From the NCBI GenBank assembly GCA_017937685.1, contig JAGBDD010000061.1, positions 1 through 36,797 of the forward strand: 36,797 bases of DNA, given 5' to 3'. The position numbers and the translations under genes are program-made. Under the pieces are notes generated by a model. That model had not been told where the DNA came from. It saw nothing but the letters and a program-made list of their open reading frames with translations, and did no database searches. Positions 25,763-34,162 of the stretch are shown here, piece after piece. The stretch's first letter is position 1. Each line of letters begins with the position of its first letter. Origin of the DNA: Thermoguttaceae bacterium. Its GTDB lineage: Bacteria > Planctomycetota > Planctomycetia > Pirellulales > Thermoguttaceae.

Positions 25763-25791
25763 AAGCCGCTTGCGAAAGCGGCTTTTTTTTT
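25763..25791 (+). terminator. Strong rho-independent terminator after lptB
   Basis: Stem AAGCCGCTT / AAGCGGCTT (25763-25771, 25776-25784) with a GCGA tetraloop is followed by a run of T residues (to 25791). It lies 20 bases after the lptB stop. Confidence 0.92.
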
Positions 25792-25828
25792 GCGTCGCGA
25801 CGCAAGGAAACGAGGCGCGCCGGGCGTT

Positions 25829-26171
25829 GCCAAGCGAGATGGGACGGCTCGAAACGCAGACGGTTCGCTCGCCGAACGTTTGCCAAGCGAGATGGGACGG
25901 CTCGAAGCGCAGGGAGGTTCGCTCGCCGAACGTTTGCCAAGCGAGATGGGACGGCTCGAAGCGCAGGCGTTTCGCTTGCCGAACGTTTGCCAAGCAAGAT
26001 GGGACGGCTCGAAGCGCAGACGGTTCGCTCGCCGGGCGTTGCCAAGCAAGATGGGACGGCTCGAAGCGCAGGGCGGTTCGCTCGCCGAACGTTTGCCAAG
26101 CGAGATGGGACGGCTCGAAGCGCAGGGCGTTTCGCTTGCCGAACGTTTGCCAAGCGAGATGGGACGGCTCG
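25829..26171. repeat. Tandem repeat array, seven units of about 53 bp
   Basis: Units begin at 25829, 25882, 25936, 25989, 26041, 26095 and 26149; spacing is 52-54 bases. The core GCCAAGCGAGATGGGACGGC followed by TCGAAGCGCAG is almost invariant; two copies (25989, 26041) have AAGCAAG instead. The rest of each unit varies between GGTTCGCTCGCCGAACG, GTTTCGCTTGCCGAACG and GGTTCGCTCGCCGGGCG forms. The first two can form a small hairpin. The last unit stops inside the core. The array lies between the lptB terminator and the terminator of the minus-strand oxidoreductase. All frames are open through it, but no protein is supported. Confidence 0.92.
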
Positions 26172-26221
26172 CGATAAAGAGTCGCGTAAGAGAAACGGCG
26201 CCGATCCGGAAAAAGCGGCGA

Positions 26222-26253
26222 TAAAAAAAGCGGCTCGTCTTGCGACGAACCGC
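26222..26253 (-). terminator. Terminator of the Tat-exported oxidoreductase gene
   Basis: On the minus strand GCGGTTCGTC / GACGAGCCGC (26253-26244, 26239-26230; one mismatch) closes a 4-nt loop and is followed by TTTTTTTA (26229-26222). It lies about 50 bases after the stop of the gene at 26304. Confidence 0.85.
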
Positions 26254-26303
26254 CTTTTGCGTCAACTCAAACCGCTTGAATCAAACGGTTGGCAAGAACA
26301 AAC

Positions 26304-27806
26304 TCAGTTGAGTTCGCTCCAGTCGATCTTTTCGTAACCGTTTTCGTATTCCGGACGGACGAGTTTCGCAACGCCCGGGGTTTTGAGATCGGCGAGGTTG
26401 GTAACTTCGAGTTTCTTCGCGTCCCATTTGATGGTTTCGCCGCGTTTGCCGGCTTCCGGAGCGGTCCAAACGGCGAGGTTGCCGAGGAGGATCGTTTCGG
26501 TGAGCGGGCCGGCGAAGTTCGGGAAGTTGCTCCAGCAGAGTTCCGGTTTGTTTTCTTGAATAGCGGTGAACCATTCGAGCTTGTTGCGGGTGTCGAAGTT
26601 GCCGGAGTGTTCGTCGGTCGGGGCTTTGCGCCATTCGACGTTCTTGATTTCTTCGAGGGCTTTGCCGCCTTCGGCGCGGAGTTCGTAACGTTGAGCGTAG
26701 TCGTCCGGGCTGTAAGCGCAACCTTTGGTGCCGATGATGATCGCGCCGGAGTCGGTCGGTTTCGTGATGCCGTATTTTTCGAAGATCGAGGCTTCCGGTT
26801 TCGTCTTGGCGTCGAACCAGGAAACTTCGACGGCGTCGCGCCATTCGTTAGCCGGGAATTGGAACCAAATCTTGCTCAACGCCGGGAAGGAGTTGAAATC
26901 GTGGCCGGAGGATTCCGCGACGACTTCGGTCGGGAATTTCAGGTCGCAAGCGCCGTACGGCATATTGGCGGTGTGGCACGCCATGTCGCCGAGCGAACCG
27001 GAACCGAAGTCCCACCAACCGCGCCATTGGAAGGAGTGGTAGATGCCCGGCCAGAATTCGCGTTTCGGAGCCGGACCGATCCAGCTGTCCCAATCAATGT
27101 TCTTGAGAGCGGCTTCGATTTGCTTTTTCTTTTCGGCGATTTCGTCGTCGGCGATATCCGGGTCTTCCGCTTTGATTTGCGCGGCGAATTTTTCCATCGT
27201 CATATCGCGATTCGGCCCTTGAGCCCAAATCGGACGGTTCGTCCAAATGTGGACGGCTTTGATTTCGCCGATGACGCCGGCTTTAATTTGGGCGACGCAG
27301 TTGCGCATCGAGTCGAGCGTGCTGCCTTGGTTGCCCATTTGGGTGCAGACGCCGTTTTTCTTGGCGAGGTAACCGAGGTAGCGGGCTTCGCCGATCGTGC
27401 GGGTGAGCGGCTTTTGGGTGTAGGCGTGTTTGCCGGCTTTCAACGCTTGCGCGGTGACGCAGGTGTGGGTGTGGTCCGGGGTGCTGACGACGACGGCGTC
27501 GATCTTGTCCATCATTTCGGCGTACAGATCGCGATAGTCGGTGTAGCATTTCGGTTGCTTGAAGTTTTTCGCTTGACCTTCGAGCGTGCCTTTGTCGATA
27601 TCGCAGAGCGCGACGACGTTGCCGTAGATGCCGGCTTGTTGGATGTCGCTGGCGCCTTTGCCGCCGACGCCGATACCGGCGACCGCGAGGCCTTGGAGGG
27701 CGGAAGCGCGGGCGAGTTTAACGGTGTTGCCGGCGCCAACCATAAAACCGGCGCCCGCGATCGTCGAAACCTTAAGGAAATCGCGACGGGAAGTCTTAAT
27801 GCTCAT
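26304..27806 (-). CDS. Gfo/Idh/MocA-family oxidoreductase with Tat signal
   Basis: NAD(P)-dependent sugar/inositol-type dehydrogenase family member, exported folded. The N-terminus is a twin-arginine signal (SRRDFLKVSTIAGAGFMVG). The Rossmann motif GIGVGGKGASD follows. The usual EKP is replaced by QKP (TQKPLTRTIGEARYLGYLAK), with the lysine kept, as is common in planctomycete exported members. The C-terminal domain includes WWDFGSGSLGDMACH. The length of 500 aa is usual for the exported subfamily. ATG start with AGGAG 8 bases upstream. Substrate unknown; such proteins often act on polysaccharide-derived sugars in the periplasm, which is consistent with the divergently placed GH10-like gene. 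It has its own terminator. Confidence 0.93.
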   Translation of the reverse strand: MSIKTSRRDFLKVSTIAGAGFMVGAGNTVKLARASALQGLAVAGIGVGGKGASDIQQAGIYGNVVALCDIDKGTLEGQAKNFKQPKCYTDYRDLYAEMMDKIDAVVVSTPDHTHTCVTAQALKAGKHAYTQKPLTRTIGEARYLGYLAKKNGVCTQMGNQGSTLDSMRNCVAQIKAGVIGEIKAVHIWTNRPIWAQGPNRDMTMEKFAAQIKAEDPDIADDEIAEKKKQIEAALKNIDWDSWIGPAPKREFWPGIYHSFQWRGWWDFGSGSLGDMACHTANMPYGACDLKFPTEVVAESSGHDFNSFPALSKIWFQFPANEWRDAVEVSWFDAKTKPEASIFEKYGITKPTDSGAIIIGTKGCAYSPDDYAQRYELRAEGGKALEEIKNVEWRKAPTDEHSGNFDTRNKLEWFTAIQENKPELCWSNFPNFAGPLTETILLGNLAVWTAPEAGKRGETIKWDAKKLEVTNLADLKTPGVAKLVRPEYENGYEKIDWSELN

Positions 27807-27941
27807 TAATATGCTCCTAAAATTTCAAAAAAATCGTTCGCCGCCGCGCCGCCGTTGCGGAAAGCGAGGGGGAAGCGCGGAAGCGGATCGGCGTTATTGG
27901 GTTTGGACGTTCAAAACGCCCAAATTTTTTCTCCGACGTTC

Positions 27942-27970
27942 ATTATAACGAAAAACAGTCTTTATTTCTA
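27942..27970 (-). promoter_or_regulatory. Candidate promoter of the Tat-exported oxidoreductase
   Basis: A perfect TATAAT reads on the minus strand at 27947-27942, about 135 bases upstream of the ATG. The -35 position (27970-27965, TAGAAA) is weak, so an activator may be needed. Confidence 0.45.
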
Positions 27971-27981
27971 GACAGGACTGT
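27955..27981. repeat. Inverted repeat, possible operator
   Basis: ACAGTC (27955-27960) and GACTGT (27976-27981) form a 6-bp inverted repeat around 15 bases. It lies across the spacer and -35 region of the minus-strand promoter candidate, where a repressor or activator could act. Confidence 0.35.
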
Positions 27982-28126
27982 GGAATTTTTCCAAACTTTT
28001 CCTATTTTTTCTTAAATTTTTTAAAGAAAGATTTAAGTTTGGGTAAAATAATAAAAATGGGTGGTGTTGGCAAGGGGCGACGGCGGATTTTTCGGTCGTT
28101 TTTTTATCGAACGGCCTTGGGCGCCG

Positions 28127-28155
28127 TTGATTTTTCGTTAATATTGTTTTATATT
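28127..28155 (+). promoter_or_regulatory. Candidate promoter of the GH10-like gene
   Basis: TTGATT (28127-28132) and TATATT (28150-28155) with a 17-base spacer lie 84 bases before the ATG at 28240, in an AT-rich context. Confidence 0.5.
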
Positions 28156-28239
28156 TTAAGGTAAAGCAACGGGTAATTGGGGGGCAAACTCCGCGCGCTC
28201 GCCGTCGACGCGAGGGGCGGGGGCGACGAAGGCGCGAGA

Positions 28240-29940
28240 ATGACGAGCGAATTTATTTTTATTTATCCGAAACGGGCGCTGAACGCGGCGGGGGCGCGTC
28301 GCGTTTTCTTCGCCCGGCGCGGTCGAACGTCGCCGTCGTCGGCTTGCGTCGAACCGTATTCGGAGACGTTGAATTTGCTTCGAATCTCGCCCGCGTCGAG
28401 CGGTTCGGGGAAATTTTACGCGCCTTACGTTTCGAAACGCGAGGGGCTGTTTTTCGCGTCGACGGGAACGTTGGCGCCGTCGAGCGTTCCTCGTTCGCTG
28501 TTTTTGGAGCTGGCGCGAGGGCAGTTGGGGCGGCTGTTGCGGAAGCGTTGCGAATGGGGCGCGCTCGGGTTGAAAATTCCGAGAAACTTGACGGAGGCGA
28601 CGCGTCGGGATTTGCGGCGTTTCGCGGAGTTGGCGACGTCGGAGCGGAGCGCGCCGGGGTTTGAAGACGAATGCGCGGCGCTTTTCGACGCGTTGCGCGA
28701 GACGTGTTTGGCGACGAACGACGTTTTTTTAGAGCAAGCGATGGAAGCGCGTCGGGACGGGGCGGCGGAGCGTCCGACGGCGTTGGGGTTTTCGGCGGGC
28801 GCGTCGGCGTTCGCCGGGGAAAGAACGCCGTTTTCCGGGCCGTCGGGGTCTTCGCGGCGGCGGTTGCGGACGTGTTTTAACGTTTTTAATTCGGCGATTT
28901 CTTGGGCGGACGTCGAGCGGCGCGAAGGAACGTTCGATTGGAGCGCGTTCGACCGAGCGTTGGCGTTCGGCGAAAAAAGGGGGTGGCGAACGACGTTCGG
29001 CCCGTTGACGCGTTGGACGCCGCGAACGGTTCCGCGTTGGAGCGTCGGGCGTTCCGACGCGGAGATTGCGGAGGCGTTTTGGCGTTTTGTCGAAGCGGCG
29101 GTTTTGCGCGCCGGGCTTCGCGTCGGGCGTTGGATCGTCGCGACGAACGTCGAACGGGGCGAAGGAAATCCGACTCCGGAGACGCGGTTCGCGGCGACGG
29201 AGGAAGCGGCGCGGCGGATTCGGCGGCTCGTTCCGGGCGCGGAGGCGTTTTGGGGGTTCGAGCGCCCGTTCGGCGACGCGGAGCGGTTCGACGTCGCGTC
29301 GGCGGGCGCGCCTTTCGAGATCGCTTGTCGGCTGGTCGGGCGGGGAGCGTTCGACGGCGTTTATCTCGAAGCGAATTTTGGGCTGTCGCGTTGGGCGACG
29401 GCGCCGCGCGATCCGTTGGAGTTGCATTGCTTTTTCGACCGTTGGGCGACGCTTGGCGTTCCGGTTTGCGTCGCGGCCTCTTTTCCGAGCGCGAACCCGA
29501 GAAAGCGCGTCGCGACGCTCTTTTCGGCGTCGGCGGAGAACGCTTGGGGACGTTGGTTCGGCTGGGGAAAACGCGACGACGGCGCCGACTTCGACGCGTT
29601 GTTGACCGCGCCGCCGGAACTGGAAATCGACGAGTCGTTTTGGAACGAACGAACGCAGCAAGAGAACGCGCGGCGGTTCTTTTTGACCGCGATGGCGCGC
29701 CGTTCCGTCGTCGAGGCGATTTGGAGCCGTTGGGAAGACGGGCGCGACGTTTGGGAAACGGAGGGCGAAACGACGCGCGACGGAAATAACGACGTCGCGA
29801 ACGACGAACGCCGCGTCGCGCAAGAAACGAATCGAACGGAGCGGGACGAGTTTCCGACTTCCGGCCTGTTCGACGAAGCCGGGCGTCCGAAACCGGCGTT
29901 GCATAAGTTGGCGGCGCTCAAACGCGCTTACTGGGGATGA
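28240..29940 (+). CDS. GH10-like TIM-barrel protein with altered catalytic motifs
   Basis: A 566-aa protein. The N-terminal ~180 residues form a beta-rich module closed by helices (LFLELARGQLGRLLRKRCEW), a domain I associate with planctomycete proteins of this kind. The C-terminal part follows the GH10 barrel: FNVFNSAISWADVERREGTF then DWSAFDRALAFGEKRGW at strand 1, and GLFDEAGRPKPALHKLAAL at the end. The GH10 acid/base WDVVNE corresponds to WIVATNVERGEG, and the nucleophile TELD strand to PVCVAASFPS, so the usual glutamate nucleophile is missing. It may bind carbohydrate or use a different mechanism. No signal peptide at the ATG; an upstream TTG at 28177 is less likely. The gene is followed by the GspK-like gene. 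Confidence 0.78.
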   Translation: MTSEFIFIYPKRALNAAGARRVFFARRGRTSPSSACVEPYSETLNLLRISPASSGSGKFYAPYVSKREGLFFASTGTLAPSSVPRSLFLELARGQLGRLLRKRCEWGALGLKIPRNLTEATRRDLRRFAELATSERSAPGFEDECAALFDALRETCLATNDVFLEQAMEARRDGAAERPTALGFSAGASAFAGERTPFSGPSGSSRRRLRTCFNVFNSAISWADVERREGTFDWSAFDRALAFGEKRGWRTTFGPLTRWTPRTVPRWSVGRSDAEIAEAFWRFVEAAVLRAGLRVGRWIVATNVERGEGNPTPETRFAATEEAARRIRRLVPGAEAFWGFERPFGDAERFDVASAGAPFEIACRLVGRGAFDGVYLEANFGLSRWATAPRDPLELHCFFDRWATLGVPVCVAASFPSANPRKRVATLFSASAENAWGRWFGWGKRDDGADFDALLTAPPELEIDESFWNERTQQENARRFFLTAMARRSVVEAIWSRWEDGRDVWETEGETTRDGNNDVANDERRVAQETNRTERDEFPTSGLFDEAGRPKPALHKLAALKRAYWG

Positions 29941-30030
29941 CGGCGGTTGCGACGGTTCGAACGACGGAATTTGAAAAGCGAGCGAAAAATGGCGACGAGC
30001 GACGGAACAAACGAGCTTTCATTAATATTA

Positions 30031-32277
30031 ATGAAGAGAAACAAGCGAACGGCGGCAAGGGCGACGCGACGGTTAGGGCGGCGATCGAATCGCGACGGCG
30101 TCGTTTTGCTGATCGTCGCGTTGGTCGTCGCGGCGTTGACGCTCGGCGGCGCGACGCTCTTGACGTTGATGCAAACGGAGCGCGCGGCGACGCAAACTCG
30201 CGGATACGACGCGCTCGTCCGAAGCGTCGACCGGTCGGCGGTCGCGTTTTTGGTCGGAACGCTCGAAACGAGCCCGGAGGAGCGGGACAAAATTGGCGGC
30301 GTTTACGACAATCCGAGTTATTTTTGCGCCGCGCCGCTCTTGACGTTTGAAGACGGCGGAACGGCGACGTCGCGTTTTACGATCGTGTCGCCGAAATTTG
30401 AAGAAGACGAAATCGAAGGCGTTCGGTACGGGCTCGTCGACGAGTCGACGCGGCTGAACCTCGACGCCGTTCTCGCTTGGGAGGCGGAGAAGGCGGGCGC
30501 CGGACGCGACGCGCTCTTGAAGTTGCCCGGGATGACCGAGGTCGCCGCCGACTCGATTCTCGACTGGATCGACGCCGACGAAACGGCGCGGTCGAACGGC
30601 GGAGAAACGCGGTATTATACGGACGAAAAGTTGCCGTACAGTCCGCGCAACGCCGTTCCGGTTTTCCTTGAAGAGTTGCTCTTGGCGCGCGGCGTTACTC
30701 GTTTGCATCTTTACGGGACGGATGAAAACTTTACGTTCGGCGTCGAGAATATCGACGGCGGCGCGAGCGAAGATTCCGCGCTCGGCGGTTCGTTGACGGC
30801 TATTCCGGTCGCGGGAGGCTCGCGTCGACGCGGAGAGGCGGAAGCGGTTCCTTGGAAGGAGCTTTTGACGGTTTTCAGCGCCGAGAAAGACGTCGACCCG
30901 ACCGGCGAGGCGCGCGTCGATTTGAACGTCGCCGACTTGGAGTTTCTTTACCAAGAGCTGGCGCCTCGCGTCGGCGAGGAGTTGGCGAAGTTCGTCGTTT
31001 GGGCGCGGCAGTTCGGCCCGACGAGCGGCGTCGACGCGAAGGACGCCGAGGGAAATCCGGTTCCGCGCGGGCGGCTCGAAACGACGGAGGTCGATTTTAG
31101 CGTTCCGGCGAGTTTTACGTTGGCGACGCCGCTCGACGTCGTCGGGACGAGCGTTTTGGTCGGCGGAACGGCGATCGAGTCTCCGCTCGCGGCGAACCGT
31201 TCGAACTCGAACGCGGAGAAAATTTTTCAGCTGCTCGACTTCGCGTCGACGAGTCCTTCGACGACGATCGTCGGCCGGGTCAACGTCAACGCGGCGCCGC
31301 GTCCGGTCTTGGCGGCGGTTCCCGGCTTGGCGACCGCGGACGTTCAGCGGATTTTGGACGACCGCCCGGCGCTCGACGAAGCGATTCCGGACGACTACCG
31401 ACACGCGACTTGGCTTTATACGAAGGGCGTCGTCGATTGGGAGACGATGAAGGCGATTTACGACAAAACGACGGCGCGCGGCGACGTGTACCGCGCTCAA
31501 ATCGTCGGGTTTCTCGACGGCGTCAACGTGTCGGCGCGGGCGGAAGTCGTCGTCGACGGAACGACGGAGCCGCCGCGTCAGGTCTTTTACAAGGACTTGT
31601 CGATGAACGGCAAGGGTTTTTCGGACGCGATTTTGCTCGGCGGGTCGGCGGTCGAGTCGGGCGATCCGCTCGCCTCCGGGGCCGCTTGGGACGCGCTCGA
31701 CCAAGCGACGTCGGGGCTTTTTGAAATCGAGACGCCGGGGAGCGCCGCCGATCCGTTCGCCGAACTCGACCGGCAAACCGGATACCGCTTCGACGCGCCA
31801 AGCGTTCCGAACGCGACGGCGGGAGCGGACGCGGCGGCGAACGTCGACGCCTTGGACGCCGGATTGGGAACCGGGCTCGAAACGTCCGCGACCGGAGCGA
31901 GCGATCTCGCGTCGACGCCGCAAACGTTGGAGGAAACCGACCCGTTGGGCGTTCCGATCGGAGAAATCGGCGCGGAAACCGGTTCCGAAACGGCGACGCC
32001 CGCCGCGCCGACGTCGCGCCGCGACCAACTAATGAACGCGCTCCAAACGATGCGTTCGAACCGACGTTGGCGCAATTCGAACGCTCCGACCGACGGAAAC
32101 GCCGCTCCGGAAGCCGCCGGCGCCGATTCGGCGACTCCGCCGCCGCTCGAAACGGAAACGCCCGCCGCGTCCGTCGGAGCGTTAGACGCGTCGGGAACGA
32201 GCGGAAGAGGCGGAGCGTCCGGCGGAGGCGGAAGAACAAGCGGAAGAGGCGGAGCGTCCGAAACGCCGCCGTTTTAG
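30031..32277 (+). CDS. GspK-like pseudopilin (type II secretion minor pseudopilin)
   Basis: The type II secretion minor pseudopilin K caps the pseudopilus tip. Here a basic leader ends at RDG, followed by the hydrophobic segment VVLLIVALVVAALTLGGATL (24-43), the prepilin-peptidase pattern (cut after G23). GspK-type body: YGLVDESTRLNLDAVL (133-148), then DSILDWIDADE (174-184) and GRVNVNAAPRPVLAAVPGL near 414-432. The C-terminal ~190 residues are Ala/Thr/Gly-rich and unusual, making 748 aa, about twice the normal size. The ATG at 30031 was preferred; one at 29989 is possible, but the codons between include TTA-ATA-TTA, which this genome avoids. No other secretion gene is adjacent. About 90 bases after the GH10-like gene. 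Confidence 0.82.
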   Translation: MKRNKRTAARATRRLGRRSNRDGVVLLIVALVVAALTLGGATLLTLMQTERAATQTRGYDALVRSVDRSAVAFLVGTLETSPEERDKIGGVYDNPSYFCAAPLLTFEDGGTATSRFTIVSPKFEEDEIEGVRYGLVDESTRLNLDAVLAWEAEKAGAGRDALLKLPGMTEVAADSILDWIDADETARSNGGETRYYTDEKLPYSPRNAVPVFLEELLLARGVTRLHLYGTDENFTFGVENIDGGASEDSALGGSLTAIPVAGGSRRRGEAEAVPWKELLTVFSAEKDVDPTGEARVDLNVADLEFLYQELAPRVGEELAKFVVWARQFGPTSGVDAKDAEGNPVPRGRLETTEVDFSVPASFTLATPLDVVGTSVLVGGTAIESPLAANRSNSNAEKIFQLLDFASTSPSTTIVGRVNVNAAPRPVLAAVPGLATADVQRILDDRPALDEAIPDDYRHATWLYTKGVVDWETMKAIYDKTTARGDVYRAQIVGFLDGVNVSARAEVVVDGTTEPPRQVFYKDLSMNGKGFSDAILLGGSAVESGDPLASGAAWDALDQATSGLFEIETPGSAADPFAELDRQTGYRFDAPSVPNATAGADAAANVDALDAGLGTGLETSATGASDLASTPQTLEETDPLGVPIGEIGAETGSETATPAAPTSRRDQLMNALQTMRSNRRWRNSNAPTDGNAAPEAAGADSATPPPLETETPAASVGALDASGTSGRGGASGGGGRTSGRGGASETPPF

Positions 32278-32297
32278 CCGCGGCAAGAGGGTTCCGA

Positions 32298-32319
32298 GAA
32301 AATTTTGCGAAAAATTTTC
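32298..32319 (+). terminator. AT-rich hairpin after the GspK-like gene
   Basis: A perfect 9-bp stem GAAAATTTT / AAAATTTTC with a GCGA tetraloop lies 21 bases after the stop. The stem is AT-only apart from one pair and the T-tract is weak, so termination is uncertain. Confidence 0.4.
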
Positions 32320-32329
32320 GATTTGCCCC

Positions 32330-32357
32330 TTGCGCTTTCGACGTTTTCGGATAAAAT
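32330..32357 (+). promoter_or_regulatory. Promoter of the tRNA-Ile gene
   Basis: TTGCGC (32330-32335) and TAAAAT (32352-32357) with a 16-base spacer lie 64 bases before the tRNA. Confidence 0.55.
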
Positions 32358-32421
32358 GAGGAAAACGTTTGAGACGTTCGGAAGTTGTCGCTCTCGTCGC
32401 GGCGCTTTCGACGACTCGGTT

Positions 32422-32496
32422 GGGCGCATAGCTCAGTTTGGTTAGAGCGCGTCCCTGATAAGGACGAGGTCCATGGTTCGAGTCCATGTGCGCCCA
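32422..32496 (+). tRNA. tRNA-Ile (anticodon GAT)
   Basis: A 75-base cloverleaf. Acceptor stem GGGCGCA/TGCGCCC, D-arm GCTC...GAGC, anticodon stem CGTCC/GGACG with loop CTGATAA (anticodon GAT at 32457-32459), T-arm CATGG/CCATG with loop TTCGAGT, discriminator A. The 3' CCA is not encoded and must be added. It has its own promoter and terminator and is not next to rRNA genes in this window. Confidence 0.97.
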
Positions 32497-32500
32497 CTGT

Positions 32501-32539
32501 AAAAAGAGTTTCGGCTTTGCGTCGAAACTCTTTTTTTTT
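32501..32539 (+). terminator. Terminator after tRNA-Ile
   Basis: Stem AAAAAGAGTTTCG / CGAAACTCTTTTT (32501-32513, 32523-32535) with a 9-nt loop is followed by further T residues. It begins 5 bases after the tRNA. Confidence 0.92.
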
Positions 32540-32876
32540 GCCCCGAGCGGGCGACGCTTGCCGACGAACGCCGATGAAAACGCCGTCGAAATTTGTCGAA
32601 CGACGGCGCCGCGGCGACGTCAAGCGCGTTCGTTGGGCGGTTAGGACGGTTGGAAACTTAACCGAGCGTTTAGAGAAAATAGGCGAGCTTCGCGGCGAGG
32701 CTTTGCGGAAACGCTAATAAATACTCTTGACGTCGTTTAGGGAAAATAGGCGAACTTTGCGACGGCGCGTTTGCGTTTCGTTGGAAAAGAGCGTCGTCGG
32801 TTCGTTGGGAAAGCGCGCGAAACGGCGTCCGGTTGCGACGCAAGCGCGCGACGTTAAAGAGTTAAGGAGAACGGCG
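32540..32876. other. Intergenic region between tRNA-Ile and the second Gfo/Idh/MocA gene
   Basis: 337 bases with no supported gene. An in-frame TTG upstream extends the following ORF, but the sequence there is Arg-rich and lacks an initiation signal. It contains two imperfect direct repeats (separate entry) and, at 32727, a TTGACG box without a matching -10 box. Confidence 0.55.
32667..32767 (+). repeat. Pair of 34-base imperfect direct repeats
   Basis: Copies at 32667-32700 and 32734-32767 share the common stretch AAAATAGGCGA and match at 28 of 34 positions. They start 67 bases apart, upstream of the Gfo/Idh/MocA gene. They may be regulator-binding sites or an old duplication. Confidence 0.6.
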
Positions 32877-34091
32877 ATGAAAAAAAAGTTGAACGTCGGC
32901 TTGATCGGCTTCGGAATGATCGGCAAAGCGCACGCTTACGGCTTGGCGACTTTGCCCTTTTTCGCGCCGGGCTTGACGGTCGCGCCGCGAATTTTCGGCG
33001 TCGCGACGAGCCGAGCGGAGACGGCGGAGGCCGCGCGGCGAACGCTCGGTTGCGACTTGGCGACGACCGATTGGGCGGCGCTGATCGAGAATCCGGCGGT
33101 CGACGTCGTTCATATTTGCACGCCGAACGCGGAACACTTGCCGGCGCTTCTTGCCGCTATCCGTTGTAAAAAACCGATTTACTGCGAGAAGCCGGTCGTT
33201 TCGAAAGCGGCGGAGGCGGCGACGCTTCGGGCGGCGTTGGCGGAAACCGGTTACGACGCGCCGACGCAAGTCGCGTTCCATTTGCGGGGTTTCGCGGCGG
33301 TTCGGCGGGCGAAGGAGCTGATCGAGTCGGGGCGGCTCGGGCGCTTGGTTCGTTATCGAATCGGCTACTATCACGCGGGAGCGCTCGACGCGTCGGCGCC
33401 GTTCCGTTGGAAACACGCGCCCAACGGCGGAACGATTCTCGACTTGGCTTCGCATCTGCTCGATTTAACCGATTATTTGGTTGGACTTCCGGCGGAGTTG
33501 ACGGCGACGGCGACGACCCTTTGGCCGACGCGTCCGGTTCGAGCGATTCGGGCCGACGAAACGGCGGCGGACGTTCCGACGCGCCCGGTCGAAGCGGAGG
33601 ACGCCGTTTCGATTTTGACGCGAGGCCTTTTGCGACCGACGGGCGCGGACGCCGCGGCGAGCGACCCGGCGAATCCGGCGAATCCGGCGGCGTTGACCGG
33701 CGTCCTTGAAGCGACGAAGTTGGCGGCGGGCGCGGAGGACGAAATGACGTTCGAGATCGGCGGAACGCTCGGCGCGGTCAGATTTTCGCTGATGGAGCCG
33801 CACTATTTGGAATTTTTCGACGGAACGAAGCCGAGCGGCCCGAACGGCGGCGAGTCCGGTTGGACGCGAATCGCGGCGGGCGCCCGTTACGAAGCGCCGG
33901 AGAGCGACTTCCCGTCGGCGAAATCGACGACCGGCTGGTTGCGCGCGCACGTCGCGTCGTTGGCGACGTTTTACCGTTCGGTTAGCGAAGGCGGCTCGTT
34001 CGGCCCGGATTTGGCGCAGGGCCTGCGAATCCAAGACGCGCTCGACGTCGTCAAACGCTCCGTCGAAAGCCGACGTTGGGAAACGCTCTGA
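32877..34091 (+). CDS. Gfo/Idh/MocA-family oxidoreductase (cytoplasmic)
   Basis: NAD(P)-dependent dehydrogenase family member of 404 aa, without signal peptide. Rossmann motif [13 protein letters not shown] (8-20), then HICTPNAEH (79-87) and the catalytic-type EKP (104-106 in YCEKPVVSK). A conserved helix [15 protein letters not shown] carries the second His/Asp pair. A Pro/Ala-rich insertion at about residues 255-285 is unusual. ATG chosen because AAGGAGA precedes it by 6 bases; the open frame continues upstream to 32727 without a signal. Substrate unknown; related proteins act on inositols and sugars. It stands between the tRNA and uvrB, each with its own promoter. Confidence 0.92.
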   Translation: MKKKLNVGLIGFGMIGKAHAYGLATLPFFAPGLTVAPRIFGVATSRAETAEAARRTLGCDLATTDWAALIENPAVDVVHICTPNAEHLPALLAAIRCKKPIYCEKPVVSKAAEAATLRAALAETGYDAPTQVAFHLRGFAAVRRAKELIESGRLGRLVRYRIGYYHAGALDASAPFRWKHAPNGGTILDLASHLLDLTDYLVGLPAELTATATTLWPTRPVRAIRADETAADVPTRPVEAEDAVSILTRGLLRPTGADAAASDPANPANPAALTGVLEATKLAAGAEDEMTFEIGGTLGAVRFSLMEPHYLEFFDGTKPSGPNGGESGWTRIAAGARYEAPESDFPSAKSTTGWLRAHVASLATFYRSVSEGGSFGPDLAQGLRIQDALDVVKRSVESRRWETL

Positions 34092-34162
34092 ACGACGGAA
34101 AAGCGGGAAACGGCGGAAATTTCCGGTAAATTTCGCTTCCCCGGGGTTTATCGCAAGTCCGC

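Larger units (their letters stand above)
27807..28239. other. AT-rich divergent intergenic region
   Basis: 433 bases between the Tat oxidoreductase and the GH10-like gene. The section 27930-28060 is clearly richer in A and T than the surrounding coding DNA. It contains candidate promoters for both directions, an ACAGTC/GACTGT inverted repeat and a second one, CTTAAAT (28011-28017) with ATTTAAG (28031-28037). No coding sequence is supported. Confidence 0.65.

Noticed and set aside
24525..26153. Long minus-strand frame through lptB and the minisatellite
   Set aside because: Antisense to lptB; its repeated N-terminus is only the translated minisatellite, whose unit length is not a constant multiple of three.
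25829..26171. CRISPR array
   Set aside because: The whole 53-base unit is repeated with small variants; there are no unique spacers of constant length and no cas genes.
26289..27809. 506-codon plus-strand frame opposite the Tat-exported oxidoreductase
   Set aside because: Exact antisense shadow of a clear gene; no motif or initiation signal.
29937..30350. ATGA-coupled ORF after the GH10-like gene
   Set aside because: The ATG overlaps the stop codon attractively, but the frame soon becomes Arg-rich and runs over the GspK-like gene in another frame.
30073..32028. 651-codon minus-strand frame opposite the GspK-like gene
   Set aside because: Arg-rich shadow frame without domains.
32422..32496. 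tRNA-Ile as attachment site of the phage-type block
   Set aside because: It is about 14 kb from the block, and no duplicated 3' end of the tRNA is seen near either edge of the block.
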